This document shows positions 6,375 to 9,274 of a stretch of 9,274 bases of DNA, piece by piece (the first letter of the stretch is position 1; every line of letters begins with the position of its first letter). The position numbers and the translations under genes were made by a program. Source of the stretch: Spirochaetales bacterium. GTDB taxonomy: Bacteria; Spirochaetota; Spirochaetia; CADAEX01. The notes under the pieces were generated by a model. The model saw only the letters and a program-made list of their open reading frames with translations. It ran no database searches and was not told where the DNA came from. The stretch spans positions 1-9,274 of the forward strand of contig JACKPD010000031.1 of assembly GCA_024233785.1 (NCBI GenBank), given 5' to 3'.

Positions 6375-7555
6375 TGTATGGGGATTACAGGAAATATGCA
6401 CAGGATATATTAAAGGGAATAGAGGAAAGAGGTGTTCTTAAATATGAAAGGGAGATTATATCCCGGCAGGGAAGGGAGATTGAAACCTCAGGCGGAAGGA
6501 AACTGCTTAATTTCTGCTCAAACAACTACCTCGGCTTTTCAGGGCGCGGCGATATCGCAAAAGGGGCAGCCGAATCGCTTGAAAGATGGGGGTTCGGCCT
6601 TTCATCTGTACGCTTTATCTGCGGAACACAGTCCATACACAAGCTTCTTGAAAGAAAAATAGCTGATTTTACAGGAACTGAGGACGCTATCCTTTTTGCT
6701 GCCTGCTTTGACGCAAACGGCGGGGTTTTTGAGCCCCTGTTTGATGAAAATGACGCGATAATTTCTGATGAACTTAACCATGCTTCCATTATTGACGGGA
6801 TAAGGCTTTGCAAGGCAAAAAGGATGCGCTACAGCCATCTTGATATGACTGACCTTGAGGCAAAGCTAAATGAAGCTGCGTCTTCCAGGTTCAGGATAAT
6901 CTGTACAGACGGAGTCTTCTCCATGGACGGCGACCTTGCTCCGCTTGATAAGATATGCGTCCTCGCGGAAAAATACAAAGCCCTTGTTATGGTTGACGAC
7001 TCGCACGCTACAGGCTATATAGGGAAAACAGGCCGGGGAACGGCAGAGTATTTTGGTGTTACAGGGAAGATTGATATTATCACAACAACGTTCGGCAAGG
7101 CCCTTGGCGGGGCATCGGGGGGATGTATCTGCGGAAGGAAGGAAATAGTTCAGATGCTCAGGCAGAAATCCCGCCCTTACCTTTTTTCAAATACGCTCCC
7201 CCCTGTGATTGCGGGCGGAGTATTGACTGCGCTCTCAATTCTTGAAAAATCAGGAAGTTCGCTTATTTCTGATATCAGGGAAAAATCCGGTTATTTCAGA
7301 AAAGGGATGAAAAAGAGCGGATTTGATATCAGGGACGGGGAAACAGCAATAATTCCTGTAATGTTTTATGATGAGAAGCCTGCTTCTGCTGCAGCTCAGA
7401 AGCTTTACGATAAAGGATTTTATGTCATTCCCTTTACTTATCCTGTTGTTCCGGCAGGAAAAGCCAGAATCAGGGTGCAGATCACGGCGGAACACAGCAT
7501 TGAAGACATTGAACAGCTTATCAGGGCTTTTTCCGAAGTAAAGTTAAAAATGTAA
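6374..7555 (+). CDS. kbl: Glycine C-acetyltransferase (2-amino-3-ketobutyrate CoA ligase)
   Basis: Pyridoxal-phosphate enzyme that cleaves the unstable Tdh product 2-amino-3-ketobutyrate with CoA into glycine and acetyl-CoA. The length of 393 residues matches the family. N-terminal FCSNNYLGF lies at 47-55. NHAS at 135-138 contains the His that stacks on the cofactor ring. VDDSHATG at 207-214 holds Asp208 and His211, and TTTFGKALGG at 237-246 holds the cofactor-binding Lys242. Related alpha-oxoamine synthases (BioF, HemA) share this fold. The position directly after tdh with a one-base overlap, plus overall similarity, makes Kbl much more likely than BioF. The ribosome binding site is the purine stretch AGGGGG just before the tdh stop. 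No clear terminator follows, and the next gene begins 35 bases later, so read-through into it is possible. Confidence 0.94.
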   Translation: MYGDYRKYAQDILKGIEERGVLKYEREIISRQGREIETSGGRKLLNFCSNNYLGFSGRGDIAKGAAESLERWGFGLSSVRFICGTQSIHKLLERKIADFTGTEDAILFAACFDANGGVFEPLFDENDAIISDELNHASIIDGIRLCKAKRMRYSHLDMTDLEAKLNEAASSRFRIICTDGVFSMDGDLAPLDKICVLAEKYKALVMVDDSHATGYIGKTGRGTAEYFGVTGKIDIITTTFGKALGGASGGCICGRKEIVQMLRQKSRPYLFSNTLPPVIAGGVLTALSILEKSGSSLISDIREKSGYFRKGMKKSGFDIRDGETAIIPVMFYDEKPASAAAQKLYDKGFYVIPFTYPVVPAGKARIRVQITAEHSIEDIEQLIRAFSEVKLKM

Positions 7556-7574
7556 ATTGCAAATAATTAAATTG

Positions 7575-7583
7575 TGTTATAAT
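7575..7583 (+). promoter_or_regulatory. Extended -10 promoter element of the AraC-like regulator gene
   Basis: TGTTATAAT is a perfect TATAAT with the TGn extension. It ends 7 bases before the ATG at 7591, so transcription should begin at the start codon. The best -35 candidate (TTGCAA at 7557-7562) is poorly spaced at 15 bases, which an extended -10 can tolerate. No ribosome binding site exists upstream of the ATG. Confidence 0.6.
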
Positions 7584-7603
7584 TCCCCCTATGGGAATTA
7601 TAA
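7577..7603. repeat. Perfect 11-bp inverted repeat over the -10 box and start codon
   Basis: TTATAATTCCC (7577-7587) and GGGAATTATAA (7593-7603) are exact reverse complements around CCTAT. The repeat contains the TATAAT box, the expected transcription start and the ATG. It could be an operator for strong repression or autoregulation. In any read-through transcript from kbl it could also form an RNA hairpin hiding the start codon. No T-run follows, so it is not a terminator. Confidence 0.75.
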
Positions 7604-9274
7604 GAAAGGGGAGAACCTTCTATATCTGGCTTACGTCATATATTCTGGTTTTTATTATCCCCCTTGTTTTCAGCCTTTTTAACTATTTTTACTCTGTTGA
7701 TATCATAAAATACGAGAGCTTATTTCATAAAAAAACTACCCAGAACCAGATGAAAGATCTTATTGATTTCAAACTGGCAGAGATTGAAAACATAACAAAT
7801 CAGCTTATCTGGGACAGACAGATAAGGCTTTTTCTTAAGCTTGAAGAAGAGAATTATGAATTCAGGGATTCAATTGAACAGAAAATCAAGGAATTAAGGT
7901 TTCTTAATCCCTATATCGACCAGATCTATATAGTAAATGAAAAAAGGGAGAAGACCTCGGGAGAAAGAATAATCCCTGACAATTTTCAGGCGGCAGGAAT
8001 CGACTGGGATAGGATTTCGGCAAACAGGGACAGGGCGTTTTCCCATGATGATATCAGCAGTTCATCCGAAGGGGCTGAACTTTATTTCACAACCAAATTT
8101 TTCATGATGGGAGAGGACAGCCCGGACTATTACCTGGTTGTTTTTATCAAACCTGAGATGCTTGAAAAAAGCATCAGGCAGATTGAGTGGATAGAAAAGG
8201 GCGCCGGGTTTATTTTAAACAGCGACGGGCAGATATTGTCTTCTGTCGTAAATATTGAAATTGATTCATCCTTGAGAAATGAGGCGGCGGCTTTTCCCGG
8301 CAATCTTCCTGAAAACGGTAAATACCACGAAATCGAAAGAGGCGGACAGATTATTTCGGTTGTGAAATCTGATATTCTTGACTGGTATTATATAATCATA
8401 GTCCCGGAGTCTGTTTTTTACGGCAGGCTCAGGAATTTCCAGAACATGGTTCTATTAATGCTTGTAATATGTCTTACGGCAGGGATATTTCTATCGTTTT
8501 TCTTTACCAGGAAGAACTATGTTCCTATTAAGGAACTTGTAAACCTTTTCAGTCAGAAAAATTTCAAAAAAATATATGATAACTATATTAACGAGTTTGA
8601 AATGCTTGAGAACGGCATCAAGTCTGTTATTGATGAAAATATAAGCATTAAAGAAACCTTTCTCAGGAATAAACATAGCCTCAAAATGGTTTTCCTCAGA
8701 AGGCTTATTATGGGAGAAGAGATAGGAGATGCACTTGCTGCCGATATCGGAGGTACTTTCGGAGTTGAATTCGCATCTGATTATTTTACTGTCATGATTG
8801 CTGATTTAAGGAAAGATGACAGTCTGAATTTTTTCCGGCTGAAAAATGAGCTTATCCGCAGACAGGAAACCCTTGAATCAAAATACAACTGTTTCCCTCT
8901 TGTCTATTCCGGAAAAAACGTAATTATAATAAATACCGATAGCAGCGATGACATGTCGCTGAAAAAAACACTTGCTGAAATATCGGCCCTGCTAAGGGAA
9001 GACAACGATCTTGATTTTCTTGTCACGGCAGGCCAGATTTATGATTCACTTACAGGCATATCACTTTCTTACAGCGAAGCTTTGCGGGTACTTGAATACA
9101 GGACCCTCCTTGAAGAAAAAGAGATCCTCCTTTTCAGTGAGCTCAGGAATCTGGAAAAGAGCCGTACTTTCCGCTACCTTTCCTATCTTGAGGATGAATA
9201 CAAGATATATAACCTTCTGGCGGCCGGAAATTATGATGAGGCAAAGAAAGTTATGGAGGGGGGAATCAATTCAA
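7591..9274 (+). CDS. Membrane-anchored AraC/YesN-like transcriptional regulator, 3' end outside the window
   Basis: The reading frame is open from the ATG to the window edge (561 complete codons) and has no stop. Residues 11-34 and about 285-306 are membrane segments flanking an extracytoplasmic region of about 250 residues, in the layout of a Cache-like sensor, including GAGFILNSDGQILSS at 204-218. The cytoplasmic part begins with a short charged linker and continues with a region containing VTAGQIYDSLTGISLSYSEALRVLEYR-like sequence (around 478-504). That motif is common in the domain preceding the AraC helix-turn-helix in large Firmicute and spirochaete regulators of roughly 700-780 residues. 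The DNA-binding domain would therefore lie past the edge; I cannot see it. Such proteins often control adjacent transport or sugar-use genes. Whether it regulates tdh-kbl or genes downstream is unknown. It has no ribosome binding site and a likely leaderless message. Confidence 0.75.
   Translation, partial: MGIIRKGRTFYIWLTSYILVFIIPLVFSLFNYFYSVDIIKYESLFHKKTTQNQMKDLIDFKLAEIENITNQLIWDRQIRLFLKLEEENYEFRDSIEQKIKELRFLNPYIDQIYIVNEKREKTSGERIIPDNFQAAGIDWDRISANRDRAFSHDDISSSSEGAELYFTTKFFMMGEDSPDYYLVVFIKPEMLEKSIRQIEWIEKGAGFILNSDGQILSSVVNIEIDSSLRNEAAAFPGNLPENGKYHEIERGGQIISVVKSDILDWYYIIIVPESVFYGRLRNFQNMVLLMLVICLTAGIFLSFFFTRKNYVPIKELVNLFSQKNFKKIYDNYINEFEMLENGIKSVIDENISIKETFLRNKHSLKMVFLRRLIMGEEIGDALAADIGGTFGVEFASDYFTVMIADLRKDDSLNFFRLKNELIRRQETLESKYNCFPLVYSGKNVIIINTDSSDDMSLKKTLAEISALLREDNDLDFLVTAGQIYDSLTGISLSYSEALRVLEYRTLLEEKEILLFSELRNLEKSRTFRYLSYLEDEYKIYNLLAAGNYDEAKKVMEGGINS

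Overview
The window looks like part of an anaerobic bacterial chromosome of moderate GC content with dense genes in short operons. It contains a two-subunit, iron-sulfur type L-serine dehydratase, an epimerase-type threonine dehydrogenase, a large membrane-anchored AraC-like regulator, and an orphan exported protein. This mix fits a fermentative spirochaete or a Clostridia-like Firmicute. I lean weakly towards a spirochaete, but nothing here fixes the taxon. The codes for Trp and stop are standard. I saw no mobile element, CRISPR array, tRNA, rRNA or phage gene.

Layout. 34-1578 (+): L-lactate permease family transporter. 1704-2396 (+): exported protein of unknown function with its own promoter and a good terminator. 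2495-2995 (-): hotdog acyl-CoA thioesterase. 3112-4678 (+): sdaAB-sdaAA, encoding the beta and alpha subunits of L-serine ammonia-lyase. 4680-5258 (-): XRE helix-turn-helix regulator with a C-terminal cupin, convergent with sdaAA across a single base. 5415-7555 (+): tdh-kbl, overlapping by one base. 7591 to the window edge (+): two-segment membrane sensor/regulator of the YesN/AraC-like type, cut by the edge. No gene-free stretch exceeds about 160 bases.

How the genes fit together. Tdh and Kbl turn threonine plus CoA into glycine plus acetyl-CoA. SdaAB/SdaAA turns serine into pyruvate and ammonia. The permease could move lactate, a close relative of pyruvate, and the thioesterase releases acids from acyl-CoA. 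The block reads as an amino-acid fermentation region. The cupin regulator lies between the serine and threonine operons and is the obvious candidate to control tdh-kbl, because the 156-bp gap it shares with tdh holds two near-identical promoter-operator units.

Most unusual signals. (1) Two tandem copies, 43 bp apart, of a unit made of a -35 box, a palindrome and a consensus TATAAT, upstream of tdh. (2) Three genes without a Shine-Dalgarno sequence (thioesterase, sdaAB, AraC-like regulator) that each have an extended -10 box TGnTAnnnT ending exactly 7 bases before the ATG, as expected for leaderless mRNAs. The other five genes have clear ribosome binding sites. (3) A perfect 11-bp inverted repeat covering the -10 box and start codon of the AraC-like gene. 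I found no convincing undescribed multi-gene system; the interest lies in the regulation.
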